Shown: positions 35,957-44,087, counted from the first letter of the stretch. The stretch is DNA of 64,000 bases from JALYUM01 sp036688685 (GCF_036688685.1 NZ_JAQQPS010000026.1:17004-81003); one strand, 5' to 3'. Notes: a model not told the origin generated them from the sequence alone. Translations and numbers: made by a program.

Positions 35957-36622
35957 ATGAATTCCTTCATGCTTGCCAGCTTTGGCGTTGTCGACTTCTG
36001 GACTTATTTCCTGGGCACGCTGTTCATCGTGCTGCTGCCAGGTCCAAACTCGCTGTACGTGCTCAGCATTGCGGCCCAGCGCGGCGTGCGCCAGGGTTAT
36101 CTCGGCGCCTGCGGCGTGTTTCTCGGCGATTTTATATTAATGGTGCTGTCCGCCTGCGGCGCGGCCTCGGTGCTGAAAGCCAGTCCGATGCTGTTCATGG
36201 CGGTCAAATATGTCGGGGCGGCCTATCTTGGCTGGATCGGCCTGCAAATGCTGCTCGGTTGCTGGCGCCGCCTGCGTGCGGGCCGCGATGCGGTGGCGAC
36301 TGCGGTGCCGGTGGCGCGCGACAGCCATCCGTTCAACAAGGCGCTGGCGGTCAGCCTGATGAATCCGAAAGGGATCCTGTTCTTCATTTCGTTCTTCGTG
36401 CAGTTCGTCGATCCGCACTTTCATTCGTCGCTGCTGTCGTTCGCCATGCTGGGGCTGGTGTGTCAGGTTCTCAGTTTTACGTACCTGACCGTGCTGATTT
36501 TCCTTGGCACACGGCTGGCGGCAGCGTTCCGGCGCCAGCGCCGCCTGTCGAATGGACTGGCGGCCGGCGTCGGCGCCATGTTCATGGGCTTTGGCGTGAA
36601 GCTGGCGACGGCGACGCTGTAG
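35957..36622 (+). CDS. LysE-family amino acid exporter (LeuE-like)
   Basis: A 221-aa inner membrane protein with six predicted hydrophobic segments. The family signature is LPGPNSLYVLSIAAQRGVRQ, with the later AYLGWIGLQMLLG and NPKGILFFISFFVQFV. The long LFFISFF segment and overall length fit leucine/homoserine exporters. ATG 35957 was chosen over an upstream in-frame start because it begins just before the first membrane segment. The accessory island begins right after it. Confidence 0.88.
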   Translation: MNSFMLASFGVVDFWTYFLGTLFIVLLPGPNSLYVLSIAAQRGVRQGYLGACGVFLGDFILMVLSACGAASVLKASPMLFMAVKYVGAAYLGWIGLQMLLGCWRRLRAGRDAVATAVPVARDSHPFNKALAVSLMNPKGILFFISFFVQFVDPHFHSSLLSFAMLGLVCQVLSFTYLTVLIFLGTRLAAAFRRQRRLSNGLAAGVGAMFMGFGVKLATATL

Positions 36623-36631
36623 TGGCAAACG

Positions 36632-36661
36632 AAAAAACCCGGTAGCGCGCTAGAGCGCCGG
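36632..36661 (-). terminator. Truncated or diverged terminator copy at the island's left edge
   Basis: The sequence AAAAAACCCGGTAGCGC is identical to the left arm of the terminator at 38961-38999. Here the right arm is diverged (GAGCGCCGG), forming an imperfect hairpin with a T-run only on the minus strand, although the flanking genes run on the plus strand. This suggests it once ended leftward transcription from the tRNA-Leu gene. Confidence 0.45.
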
Positions 36662-36735
36662 CCAATTGACCCATGGCAACGCACGCCGGCACCGCCGTAG
36701 CAAAATCGCCTCTTCAACAAGGAGGCAAAATATGG
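36657..36735 (+). repeat. Duplicated leader, copy 1
   Basis: The 79 bases up to the start codon of the BPSL0067-type gene resemble the 80 bases before the murein-endopeptidase-like gene (copy 2, 37565-37644), about three quarters identical by hand alignment with one gap. Shared blocks include CCAATTGA, CAACGC and GCCT. It ends in a strong AAGGAGG ribosome-binding site. Confidence 0.6.
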
Positions 36736-37139
36736 CACACGTTTACCACGAAGTGAATTCGCTTGAAAAGCACGCCTTGATCGGTGATGGCAACTGCGTC
36801 GCGCTGGTCCAGAAGCTCACCAATGTTGGGCATACAAGCCAGTGGCGACCACAGGCACGCGTCATGGACAGCCTAAACATTGCCCCGGGAACGGTGATTG
36901 CCACGTTTGAGGATGGCCGATATCCGAATCGCCATACCGGAAACCACGCAGCGTTCTATCTTTATTCCGGACCGAGGAGCATGAAAACAGGCAAGCCAGC
37001 GTATATTGTCGTGATGGATCAATGGACGGGAAAAGGCCAAGTCTCTGCGCGCAGCATCTACCCCAAGGCAAGGTCGCTGTCCATAGGCTTAACTTATGAC
37101 GATTCGGACAATGCTGAGATGTTTTACGTCGTCAATTGA
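36732..37139 (+). CDS. BPSL0067-family protein, candidate peptidoglycan amidase effector
   Basis: A 135-aa protein without signal peptide. It has GDGNCVALVQ (Cys22), RHTGNHAAFYLYSG (His72) and IVVMDQWTG (Asp96), a Cys-His-Asp order like that of CHAP and NlpC/P60-type amidases. I recognise the family by name from Burkholderia; the enzymatic role is inferred from motifs. AAGGAGGCAAAAT gives a strong start. The next gene, overlapping its stop, encodes a secreted small protein, the usual arrangement of a cell-wall-attacking effector and its periplasmic immunity protein. Base composition looks less GC-rich than that of the neighbours. Confidence 0.65.
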   Translation: MAHVYHEVNSLEKHALIGDGNCVALVQKLTNVGHTSQWRPQARVMDSLNIAPGTVIATFEDGRYPNRHTGNHAAFYLYSGPRSMKTGKPAYIVVMDQWTGKGQVSARSIYPKARSLSIGLTYDDSDNAEMFYVVN

Positions 37140-37498
37140 AGTTCATCTCGCTACTCCTGCTGGCGGCGCCTCTGCATGCTGTCGAAATCCGATGCCCGGA
37201 ACGGTGGGCGCCGGAAGGCTGGGGCGCGCAAGGCTCAGCACCAGGAGGTCGCGTGCGCGATGCTGGCGTGATCGTCGGCCCTCTCGAGAATCGTGGCGAC
37301 CTGCGCGGCGCAGAGAAAAAAACTGAGGCGGGCTACGAGGTGCGCTTCGCCGGGCTGAATGATTACGCCGAGCCGCTAACCAAGTGGGCGTACTGCAGCT
37401 ACGGACTCAATGCGCGGCTATTGCGGAAGCTGCCTGACGCCACGACTGAGTGCGTGGCTAAAGTGCGCCGCGCCAGTGCTGCAGTGGCATGCAAGTAA
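37136..37498 (+). CDS. Small secreted protein (STY0301-like), candidate immunity protein
   Basis: A 120-aa protein with signal peptide MKFISLLLLAAPLHA and a mature start VEIRCPERWAPEGW. Three later cysteines (in WAYCSYG, TTECVAK and VACK) give four in all, enough for two periplasmic disulfides. The start is TTG, overlapping the previous stop (TTGA), which couples it tightly to the amidase-like gene. The pattern fits the STY0301 family as I recall it. A role in neutralising the neighbour's product in the periplasm is inferred. Confidence 0.6.
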   Translation: MKFISLLLLAAPLHAVEIRCPERWAPEGWGAQGSAPGGRVRDAGVIVGPLENRGDLRGAEKKTEAGYEVRFAGLNDYAEPLTKWAYCSYGLNARLLRKLPDATTECVAKVRRASAAVACK

Positions 37499-37564
37499 AT
37501 CACCGGCGCCCCGCCACCACTACTTCCAGCTTCGTCGCGGAGACTTTCATACGGCCAGTAAATC

Positions 37565-37644
37565 GCCGACCAATTGATCCCCGCCAACGCGCGCCAGCGC
37601 CTTCGCAGCAGAATTGCCTGTCCAACAATTGGGGGCAATTATGG
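37565..37644 (+). repeat. Duplicated leader, copy 2
   Basis: Second copy of the leader described at 36657-36735, again ending at a start codon followed by G (ATGG). The ribosome-binding site is GGGGGC instead of AAGGAGG. The shared sequence covers the whole span and not only the ribosome-binding site, so a duplicated promoter or leader is likely. Confidence 0.6.
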
Positions 37645-38120
37645 GAATCTTCCAACCGAAAGATGGGCGCGGCTACTTCATGCTGCCACAGGCGCCGGAG
37701 GGCGCCGGTTACTACGGGTACGGGAATGTGGACGATGTGCCGGGCACAGGCCACCTGGGCCAGTTCGCGCATCCATCGTTGATGTCGCTGATCCTGTGGG
37801 TCGAGCAGCGCTGGCAAGCCACGGATCCGCGCAAGTTCGGCGTCGGCAACATCAGTCGCGCCGAGGGCGTGAAATTTCGCCCGCACGCCAAGCACAAGGA
37901 CGGCCTGCAGGTTGACGTGCGCGCAGTAAGGAGCGATGGCAAGCATGTCGGCGTGCAGTGGAATCAGGCCGACTACGACCGCGACGCAACCGCGCGGCTG
38001 ATTGCCATCTTCAATTCGCACGCGCTGGTCAAGAAAGTATTTTTCAACGACCGCAGGATACCAGGCGTATTCCCGCTGCAGAATCATGATAATCACTTCC
38101 ATGTCGAGGTGCGCGCGTGA
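37641..38120 (+). CDS. Murein endopeptidase-like (LAS metallopeptidase) protein, candidate effector
   Basis: A 159-aa protein without signal peptide. Metal ligands of LAS-type peptidases (MepA/VanY-like) are visible: His85 and Asp92 in HKDGLQVD, and His152/His154 in NHFHVEV. MepA-type enzymes cut peptidoglycan peptide cross-links. Lack of a signal peptide, and a following overlapping gene for a small secreted protein, suggest a toxin delivered into other cells and a periplasmic immunity protein. The start at 37641 is chosen from the leader similarity; an in-frame start 27 bases upstream is possible. Confidence 0.65.
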   Translation: MGIFQPKDGRGYFMLPQAPEGAGYYGYGNVDDVPGTGHLGQFAHPSLMSLILWVEQRWQATDPRKFGVGNISRAEGVKFRPHAKHKDGLQVDVRAVRSDGKHVGVQWNQADYDRDATARLIAIFNSHALVKKVFFNDRRIPGVFPLQNHDNHFHVEVRA

Positions 38121-38458
38121 AAACGATCCTCCTTGTGTTGGCAGCGGCGATCAGCCAGGCCAGCGCGGCGCCGAAGCCGCTCAAAGCCGACTACGTTATT
38201 TATTCCGGCGACCTGGGCGAACAGAAGCCGCCGACGAAGACTGACCGAAAAATATCGATTAATGTCACCGGGCAGTCGGCGAAAGATATTTTCGATTCCA
38301 TTGGCCCTGATCTGAAGGCTGGCTGCACGACCGAGAATGGCGATCGTGAGCGCAGGAAGGGAACCGTGTGGTGCTTTTACCTGCCGGGTAGCGGGTATGA
38401 ATGTTACTTCGGCTTTGACCTTCGAACGGGCAAGAGCATCGATGGCGGGGAGTGCTGA
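38117..38458 (+). CDS. Small secreted cysteine-containing protein, candidate immunity protein
   Basis: A 113-aa protein with signal peptide MKTILLVLAAAISQASA. The mature part carries four cysteines (GCTTENG, VWCFY, YECYFGF, GGEC), probably two disulfides. I do not recognise the family. The start is GTG, overlapping the endopeptidase-like stop (GTGA). By position and layout it mirrors the STY0301-like gene of the first pair. Confidence 0.55.
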   Translation: MKTILLVLAAAISQASAAPKPLKADYVIYSGDLGEQKPPTKTDRKISINVTGQSAKDIFDSIGPDLKAGCTTENGDRERRKGTVWCFYLPGSGYECYFGFDLRTGKSIDGGEC

Positions 38459-38626
38459 TCACCTGCAGCCGGCCACCGCCCAGAGATTTGCGCCATCACC
38501 CATCAGCAGGATGGTGCGGAGCCTCTAATTGCTCAGAGGCGCCGTGCTGGAGAAGGGGTTTGGCTTGGACTTTCATGCAGGCCAGCATTTCACGTGTCTC
38601 GTTTTTGCCAATTTGCCAATATATGT

Positions 38627-38893
38627 GAAGCAGGGTGTCAGGCCCGGCAATCCGACATTTTTGAACTTTCGCAGTCAAATTTGGTCTGCGGCGGTGGTGT
38701 GCGGCGCTCGTCAAGGCGCAGCAGTCAGGACATCACGAACGTGAAGCAGGGTGTCAGGTCCGGCAATTCGACATTTTTGAAGCAGGGTGTCAGGTCCGGC
38801 AATCCGACATTTTTGAACTTTCGCAGTCAAATATGGTCGGTGGCGGTGATGTGCGGCGCTCGGTCAAGGCGCAGCAGTCAGGACATCACGAAT
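38627..38893. repeat. Tandem repeat with hairpin units
   Basis: Unit 1 (38627-38742, 116 bases) and unit 3 (38779-38893) are nearly identical; between them lies a 36-base partial unit (38743-38778). Every copy starts GAAGCAGGGTGTCAGG and includes a TGTC-A-GG ... CC-GACA stem followed by TTTTT. No gene is seen here or in 38459-38626. The units may be remnants of a repeat family or small terminator-like structures. Confidence 0.7.
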
Positions 38894-38960
38894 GAGTCGC
38901 AGTTGGTGAAGTGCCCAACTCAGCATCTTCGCAACAAAAAGGTCCGCGCTGAATCGACGT

Positions 38961-38999
38961 AAAAAAACCCGGTAGCGCCTGAAGCGCTACCGGGTTTTT
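38961..38999. terminator. Bidirectional terminator next to tRNA-Leu
   Basis: Perfect 11-bp stem CCCGGTAGCGC/GCGCTACCGGG with A-run on the left and T-run on the right, so it works for both strands. It ends 18 bases before the tRNA 3' end and also closes the island from the left. Its left arm with the A-run is repeated at 36632-36648. Confidence 0.85.
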
Positions 39000-39017
39000 C
39001 GTATTCAGTTGCGTGAA

Positions 39018-39102
39018 TGGTGCCTCGGGCCGGAATCGAACCGGCACGCCGCGAAGCGGCAGATTTTGAGTCTGCTGTGTCTACCAGTTCCACCACCAAG
39101 GC
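39018..39102 (-). tRNA. tRNA-Leu (anticodon CAA)
   Basis: Read on the minus strand: acceptor GCCTTGG pairs with CCGAGGC and the 3' ACCA is encoded. The anticodon stem GCAGA/TCTGC encloses the loop CTCAAAA with anticodon CAA. A variable arm CCGCTTCGCGG, typical of class II leucine tRNAs, and the T-loop GGTTCGAATCC are present. Length 85 nt. It lies next to the accessory island, with its 3' end facing it. Confidence 0.95.
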
Positions 39103-39254
39103 ATGCACGCAAGGACAGCATTATAGACGACACGCGCCAAGAAAACGAGATTTTTTGCAGCTGGACGCGTGCGGGTGACGAGAGCCCGGAAAATTGCGGC
39201 GCGGCCGGCAGATCGGGGTAGACTTTTGGTCTCTCCCAACGACCGACTCGCACC

Positions 39255-39719
39255 ATGCCGAAACTCGACCTGTCCAGCATCGCCGCACGCCGCGGCACCA
39301 ATTATCCTGCCGACTATGGCATCGAGCCGGGGCCCCGCATGCGCCAGCGCCTTGGCGACGCCGGCGGCCTCACCCAGTTCGGCGTGAACCGCCTCGAGCT
39401 ACCCTCCGGCTCGTGGTCGTCGCAACGCCACTGGCACAGCGTCGAAGATGAATTCGTCTGCGTGCTGGCGGGCGAGGTCGTGCTGGTGACCGACGACGGG
39501 GAAGCAATATTAAAAGCTGGCGATTGCGCGGCGTTTCCGGCGAATACGCCGAACGGCCATCACCTCATCAACCGCAGTGGCAGCATGGCCATCTGCCTGG
39601 AGGTGGGCGGTCGCAGCGAACTGGACCGTGTGGTGTATCCGGATATCGACCTGCTGTGCGAGCCGGGCGTCGCCGGTTACTTGCACCGCAACGGCACCCC
39701 GTATCCGCCGCAAGACTAG
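39255..39719 (+). CDS. Cupin domain protein
   Basis: A 154-aa single-domain cupin. Motif 1 is QRHWHSVEDEFVCVLAGEVVLV (two His and a Glu as metal ligands) and motif 2 is GDCAAFPANTPNGHHLIN. Such proteins often bind a metal and a sugar or acid ligand; the substrate is not evident. It converges on the following membrane protein gene, their stops overlapping by 4 bases. Confidence 0.85.
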   Translation: MPKLDLSSIAARRGTNYPADYGIEPGPRMRQRLGDAGGLTQFGVNRLELPSGSWSSQRHWHSVEDEFVCVLAGEVVLVTDDGEAILKAGDCAAFPANTPNGHHLINRSGSMAICLEVGGRSELDRVVYPDIDLLCEPGVAGYLHRNGTPYPPQD

Positions 39720-40186
39720 CAGGCCAGTTGGCGTTGCAGGGCGCGCAGTGTGCCGAGCGGGCCGGCAACGTCGGCCGCGTGCGGATGCAGGGTGACGGCA
39801 ATGTCGGCTGTCGCGCCTTGCAGCCAGTGGCGCCGCCGCGGCTGATAGCGGATGCTGCTCACATCTTCCTGCGCCTTGACGTAGCCCAGCGCGGCCAGCG
39901 ATTCGTCCAGCGTACTGACCAGGTGGTAAGCATGGAAGCGCGTGCTCATTTCGAAGCGCCCCGGCAGCAGCGCGAACGCGGGCAGCAGGCCGCCGGCCAC
40001 GACCGGCGCCACGATGTACGGCAGCGGTGCGGTGGGGTCGAACAGGTGCGCCAGCACGGCGATGACTGGCAGGCCGAGCGCCAGCGTGAGGGCGTACAGG
40101 CCCAACTGGCGCCACGAGCGAATGGGGCACAGGAACTGGCAGCGGGCGTGATTACGGACGACGGCAGTCAGGGTGACGTTTTTCAT
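39716..40186 (-). CDS. Hypothetical membrane protein
   Basis: A 156-aa protein with two hydrophobic segments near the N-terminus (LGLYALTLALGLPVIAVLAHLF and YIVAPVVAGGLLPAFALL) and a soluble C-terminal part. I do not recognise a family. ATG 40186 starts MKNVTLTAVV; an upstream in-frame codon is less likely. The 116 bp to the next gene hold nothing recognisable. Confidence 0.6.
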   Translation of the reverse strand: MKNVTLTAVVRNHARCQFLCPIRSWRQLGLYALTLALGLPVIAVLAHLFDPTAPLPYIVAPVVAGGLLPAFALLPGRFEMSTRFHAYHLVSTLDESLAALGYVKAQEDVSSIRYQPRRRHWLQGATADIAVTLHPHAADVAGPLGTLRALQRQLAC

Positions 40187-40302
40187 GAAGGGGCTCCGGG
40201 AGATGCCGCGCGCGTGCGGCATCTGCCATTTTGCAAGCCTGCTTCACTGATAAATTGATATTGCACAAACCGGGAGCCCGGTTTGCGCAATGTTTCCGGC
40301 GG

Positions 40303-42021
40303 CTACGGTTTGCGGTACAGCCGGAAGCGTTCATCGCGGTCGGACGGGCGGCGGCCTTCCCAGAGCAGCGTGGCGCCGGTGACGTCGAAGCTGTGGTGTG
40401 CTTCCTTGTCCGCGCGCGCGCGCACGCTGTCCTGGGTCAGGACGTAGTCGCAGGCCTTGCTGTCGACGCGGGAGAACGGCAGCTGGCCATAAAACGCCAG
40501 CGAACCGCGCTGGGCTGGGCCGACATTCGAGTCGATGCAATGTGCCCCCGCGGGCAGACTGGCGGCGATCTCACGCGCCACGATGGCGTAGCTCCTGGCG
40601 TAATTCAGGTCCGGCAGGAACAGCGTCATCAACAGCACCCACAGCAGGATCAGCCCGCCCGAGGACAGCACCACGGCGCGCCACAGCACCGCTGGCTGGC
40701 GCGAGATGCGCCAGTACACCAGCGCGATCCAGCCAATGGTGGTGATGGCGGCGACCAGGAACGAGACGATGCCGAATTCCGGCGTGAAGCCCGGCACCAG
40801 TTTGAGTGCATTGTTTGCCATGCGTGGGGGGAAGCCGGTCAGCTTGGCGACCCAGAACAGCCACACCACCGCGCCCACCATCGTCAGCACCATCACCGAG
40901 AACCAGTCGATGGCGTTGATGGCGCCGCGTTTCATCGTCGGCAGGCCGAACGCCGCCATCAGCGACAGCGGGGGGAGGAGTTTCAGCAAGTCGCCGTTTT
41001 CCAGCACCGGATCGCACATCATCAACAGCGCCAGCACTGCCACGAAAACCAGCGGCAACACGATGTGCAGCATGTCGCGCTCGCGCCGCCAGGCGTAGAT
41101 CGCCCACACGGCAAACGGCCAGGCTGGCCAGAAGAACCAGACGCCGACGCGGAAGAAGGCCTTCAACGAGGTCCAGTGCGGCAGGCCGAACTGGTCAGCA
41201 TTCCACGCGATCCACTCGCTGATCGGGGCCATGCCGTACGGGCGCACCAGCAGCGCCGGCACGATCCACACCAGCGCGATGGCGCACGCAACCAGGGCTG
41301 CGACACCGGCGTGGCCCAGGGCCTTCGGCAGCGGCTGGCGCAACAGGCGCGTGCAGGTGAGCAGGGCGAGAACCAGGGCGATGGGTGAAATGAAGCCGCG
41401 CGTCAGGACCAGCGCGCCCAGCGACAGGCCGATCAGGCTGGCGTTGCGAGGCGACGGCAACTCGATGTAGCGCACCGCGCGGTACAGGAAATAGGCCAGC
41501 AGCGAGCCTTGCAGCGTGATGGCCAGCGTTTCGTGGCTGTGCTGCAACAGGCCCAGCGAGCCGAGGTAAATCAGGACGGCGGTGTCGGCCAGGGTGCGAC
41601 CGTAGTCGTCCGGTTCCGGTTGCCCGCCGAAGGCCAGCCGCAGCGGTTGCGCTTCGGCGCGCCGGCCCAGGTGGAACGCCGTGTACCACAGCGACGCTGT
41701 GCCCAGCACGAAGATGCCGACAGTCGACACGCGCGCGGCCAGCACGTCGCCCAGCAGCCAGCCGAACAGTTTGATGCAGGCCGCGCCCAGCCAGAACGCC
41801 AGCGGGCCTTCTTCCACCGACGCCATGCCGGCGATGTTCGGGTACAGCCAGTCGTTCAGGGTGCCATGCGCCATGGTCCACATGATGCCGAAGCTGCCGG
41901 CGTCGCTTTTCCAGGGATCGCGCCCGATCAGGCCCGGCAGGATGTACAGCAGGCCGAGCGCGAACAGGGCCCAGCGGGGCAGGGCGAGCGTGGCGGCGGC
42001 GGGAAGGCGGACTGGTTTCAT
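40303..42021 (-). CDS. ArnT/PMT-type (GT39/GT83-like) membrane glycosyltransferase
   Basis: A 572-aa integral membrane protein with about 11-13 hydrophobic segments. The first loop holds RDPWKSDAGSFG, corresponding to the catalytic acidic residues of lipid-sugar dependent transferases, and EEGPLAFWLGA resembles the second loop motif. The last about 90 residues form a soluble periplasmic domain. It probably moves a sugar from a polyprenyl carrier to lipid A or a protein; the acceptor is unknown. Confidence 0.82.
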   Translation of the reverse strand: MKPVRLPAAATLALPRWALFALGLLYILPGLIGRDPWKSDAGSFGIMWTMAHGTLNDWLYPNIAGMASVEEGPLAFWLGAACIKLFGWLLGDVLAARVSTVGIFVLGTASLWYTAFHLGRRAEAQPLRLAFGGQPEPDDYGRTLADTAVLIYLGSLGLLQHSHETLAITLQGSLLAYFLYRAVRYIELPSPRNASLIGLSLGALVLTRGFISPIALVLALLTCTRLLRQPLPKALGHAGVAALVACAIALVWIVPALLVRPYGMAPISEWIAWNADQFGLPHWTSLKAFFRVGVWFFWPAWPFAVWAIYAWRRERDMLHIVLPLVFVAVLALLMMCDPVLENGDLLKLLPPLSLMAAFGLPTMKRGAINAIDWFSVMVLTMVGAVVWLFWVAKLTGFPPRMANNALKLVPGFTPEFGIVSFLVAAITTIGWIALVYWRISRQPAVLWRAVVLSSGGLILLWVLLMTLFLPDLNYARSYAIVAREIAASLPAGAHCIDSNVGPAQRGSLAFYGQLPFSRVDSKACDYVLTQDSVRARADKEAHHSFDVTGATLLWEGRRPSDRDERFRLYRKP

Positions 42022-42062
42022 ATTTGTTGCCGGGACAGAATGACGCGTAGTATAGCCGCGAA

Positions 42063-42089
42063 TAAAAAAAGGAAGCCACCTGGGCTTCC
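42063..42089 (-). terminator. Terminator of rpmE2
   Basis: Stem GGAAGCC/GGCTTCC (42071-42089) with a 5-base loop, preceded on the plus strand by AAAAAAA, which gives a T-tract for minus-strand transcripts ending rpmE2. Confidence 0.8.
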
Positions 42090-42138
42090 TTCTTCTGAGA
42101 AACCCCGCAAGCGAGGTTCCTTTGCAGCGTGGTAAGAC

Positions 42139-42408
<270 letters not shown>

Positions 42409-42543
42409 GGTTTTGCCTTGGTTAGTTTGGTAGCCAAACAGCACTTCGTCGGTCGTCTTGCCTCTTGACCCGATTGCTGATCACTTGCCGGGGTTAAATA
42501 CTGCAACCCGCGATTATACAGCGTTTAAATTAGTCGGACTAAT

Positions 42544-42566
42544 AAAAAGGGCAGCCTTGGCTGCCC
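42544..42566 (-). terminator. Terminator of rho
   Basis: Stem GGGCAGCC/GGCTGCCC (42549-42566, loop TT) with AAAAA on its left, read as a T-tract on the minus strand. It is 109 bases beyond the rho stop. Confidence 0.75.
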
Positions 42567-42606
42567 TCTGGTGATGCTGGTGCGGTGACGGTTGCTTGCT
42601 TTTTAA

Positions 42607-42640
42607 CTCAGTATGGTTCCCGTTTTTCAACGGGATGACG
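42607..42640 (-). repeat. Half-copy of the 262-295 hairpin element
   Basis: The reverse complement begins CGTCATCCCGTTGAAAAACG and matches bases 262-295 at 29 of 34 positions. Both positions of one stem pair differ in a compensating way (T-A here, A-T at 262-295), so the hairpin is conserved. It lies between the rho stop and the rho terminator. Confidence 0.6.
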
Positions 42641-42674
42641 AGCTAATGTTGCAAGGTAGCATCAGTGGTGGTTT

Positions 42675-43937
42675 TTAGCCGCCCCGGCGCATCATGTCGA
42701 AGAACTCCACGTTGTTCTTCGTTGCCTTCATCTTGTCGAGGATGAACTCCATCGCTTCGATCTCGTCCATCGAGTACAGCAACTTGCGCAGGATCCAGAT
42801 TTTTTGCAGCTGGTCCGGCTTGATCAGCAGTTCTTCGCGGCGGGTACCCGATTTGTTCAGGTTGATTGCCGGGTAGACGCGTTTCTCGGCCAGGCGGCGC
42901 TCGAGGTGGACTTCCATGTTGCCGGTACCCTTGAATTCTTCAAAGATCACGTCATCCATGCGCGAACCGGTTTCGATCAGCGCCGTGGCGATGATGGTCA
43001 GCGAGCCGCCTTCTTCGATGTTACGGGCCGCGCCGAAGAAACGTTTCGGGCGCTGCAGCGCGTTGGCGTCGACACCACCGGTCAGGACCTTGCCCGAGGC
43101 AGGGATGACGGTGTTGTAGGCACGCGCCAGGCGGGTGATCGAATCGAGCAGGATCACGACGTCCTTCTTCATTTCGACCAGGCGCTTGGCTTTTTCCAGC
43201 ACCATCTCGGCAACCTGCACGTGGCGGGTGGCCGGCTCGTCGAAGGTCGAGGCAACCACTTCGCCGCGCACCGAGCGCTGCATTTCGGTCACTTCTTCCG
43301 GACGTTCGTCGATCAGCAACACGATCAGCGTGCAGTCGGGATGGTTCGCGGTAATCGCGTGCGCCATGTGCTGCAGGATGACCGATTTGCCGGATTTAGG
43401 CGACGCCACCAGCAAGCCGCGCTGGCCTTTGCCGATCGGGGCGATCAGGTCGATGATGCGGCCGGTGATGTTTTCCTGGCCGTTCATGTCGCGTTCGAGG
43501 CGCAAGGGCTCGTTCGGGTGCAGTGGCGTCAGGTTTTCAAACAGGATGCGGTGTTTCGACATCTCGGGCGATTCGCCGTTGACCTTGTCGACTTTCACCA
43601 GTGCAAAGTAGCGCTCGCCGTCTTTCGGGGTGCGCACTTCGCCTTCGATCGAGTCGCCGGTGTGCAGATTGAAGCGGCGGATCTGCGATGGCGAGATGTA
43701 GATATCGTCGGTCGAGGCCATGTAGCTGGCATCGGGCGAGCGCAGGAAGCCGAAGCCGTCCGGCAGCACCTCGAGGGCGCCGTCGCCGAAGATCTGTTCG
43801 CCCGATTTCGCGCGTTTTTTCAGAATCGCGAACATCAGTTCCTGCTTGCGCAGGCGTGCCGCATTGTCGATATCGAGGCCAATTGCCATCTCCAGTAGCG
43901 CGGAGACGTGCATCGCCTTCAGTTCAGATAAGTGCAT
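42675..43937 (-). CDS. rho: Transcription termination factor Rho
   Basis: Rho, 420 aa, an RNA-dependent ATPase ring. The N-terminal RNA-binding part shows LPDGFGFLRSPDASY; the ATPase core has GKGQRGLLVASPKSGKSVIL (Walker A), VLLIDERPEEVTEM and the R/Q-loop ALIETGSRMDDVIFEEFKGTGN. Length and order are standard. It lies downstream of trxA on the same strand, the usual neighbourhood in this group. The 150-bp gap between them contains the trxA terminator. Confidence 0.97.
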   Translation of the reverse strand: MHLSELKAMHVSALLEMAIGLDIDNAARLRKQELMFAILKKRAKSGEQIFGDGALEVLPDGFGFLRSPDASYMASTDDIYISPSQIRRFNLHTGDSIEGEVRTPKDGERYFALVKVDKVNGESPEMSKHRILFENLTPLHPNEPLRLERDMNGQENITGRIIDLIAPIGKGQRGLLVASPKSGKSVILQHMAHAITANHPDCTLIVLLIDERPEEVTEMQRSVRGEVVASTFDEPATRHVQVAEMVLEKAKRLVEMKKDVVILLDSITRLARAYNTVIPASGKVLTGGVDANALQRPKRFFGAARNIEEGGSLTIIATALIETGSRMDDVIFEEFKGTGNMEVHLERRLAEKRVYPAINLNKSGTRREELLIKPDQLQKIWILRKLLYSMDEIEAMEFILDKMKATKNNVEFFDMMRRGG

Positions 43938-44040
43938 GTGTTGGGTGTCCCGTGACGGGAATGTAAAGGTAGGGGAGGGAACTGCGTGGATTAAACGGGG
44001 GAGGAAGATTCGGTCGAAGCCAATATGCTTCCCAACCCGG

Positions 44041-44070
44041 ACAAAAACGTCAGCGCAGGCGCACTGACGT
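44041..44070 (-). terminator. Terminator of trxA
   Basis: Stem ACGTCAG/CTGACGT extended by an inner GC/GC pair, with ACAAAA on its left edge, read as a T-tract on the minus strand; it follows the trxA stop by about 18 bases. Confidence 0.75.
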
Positions 44071-44087
44071 TGCTAATGGTATCAGAA

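Noticed and set aside
38627..38893. CRISPR array in the tandem repeats
   Set aside because: The units are about 116 bases with no short direct repeat and unique spacer alternation, and there is no cas gene.
36600..39100. Integrase-driven genomic island
   Set aside because: The insert lies near a tRNA but carries no integrase, and the flanking repeat is terminator sequence rather than a tRNA fragment; recorded only as a possible insertion.
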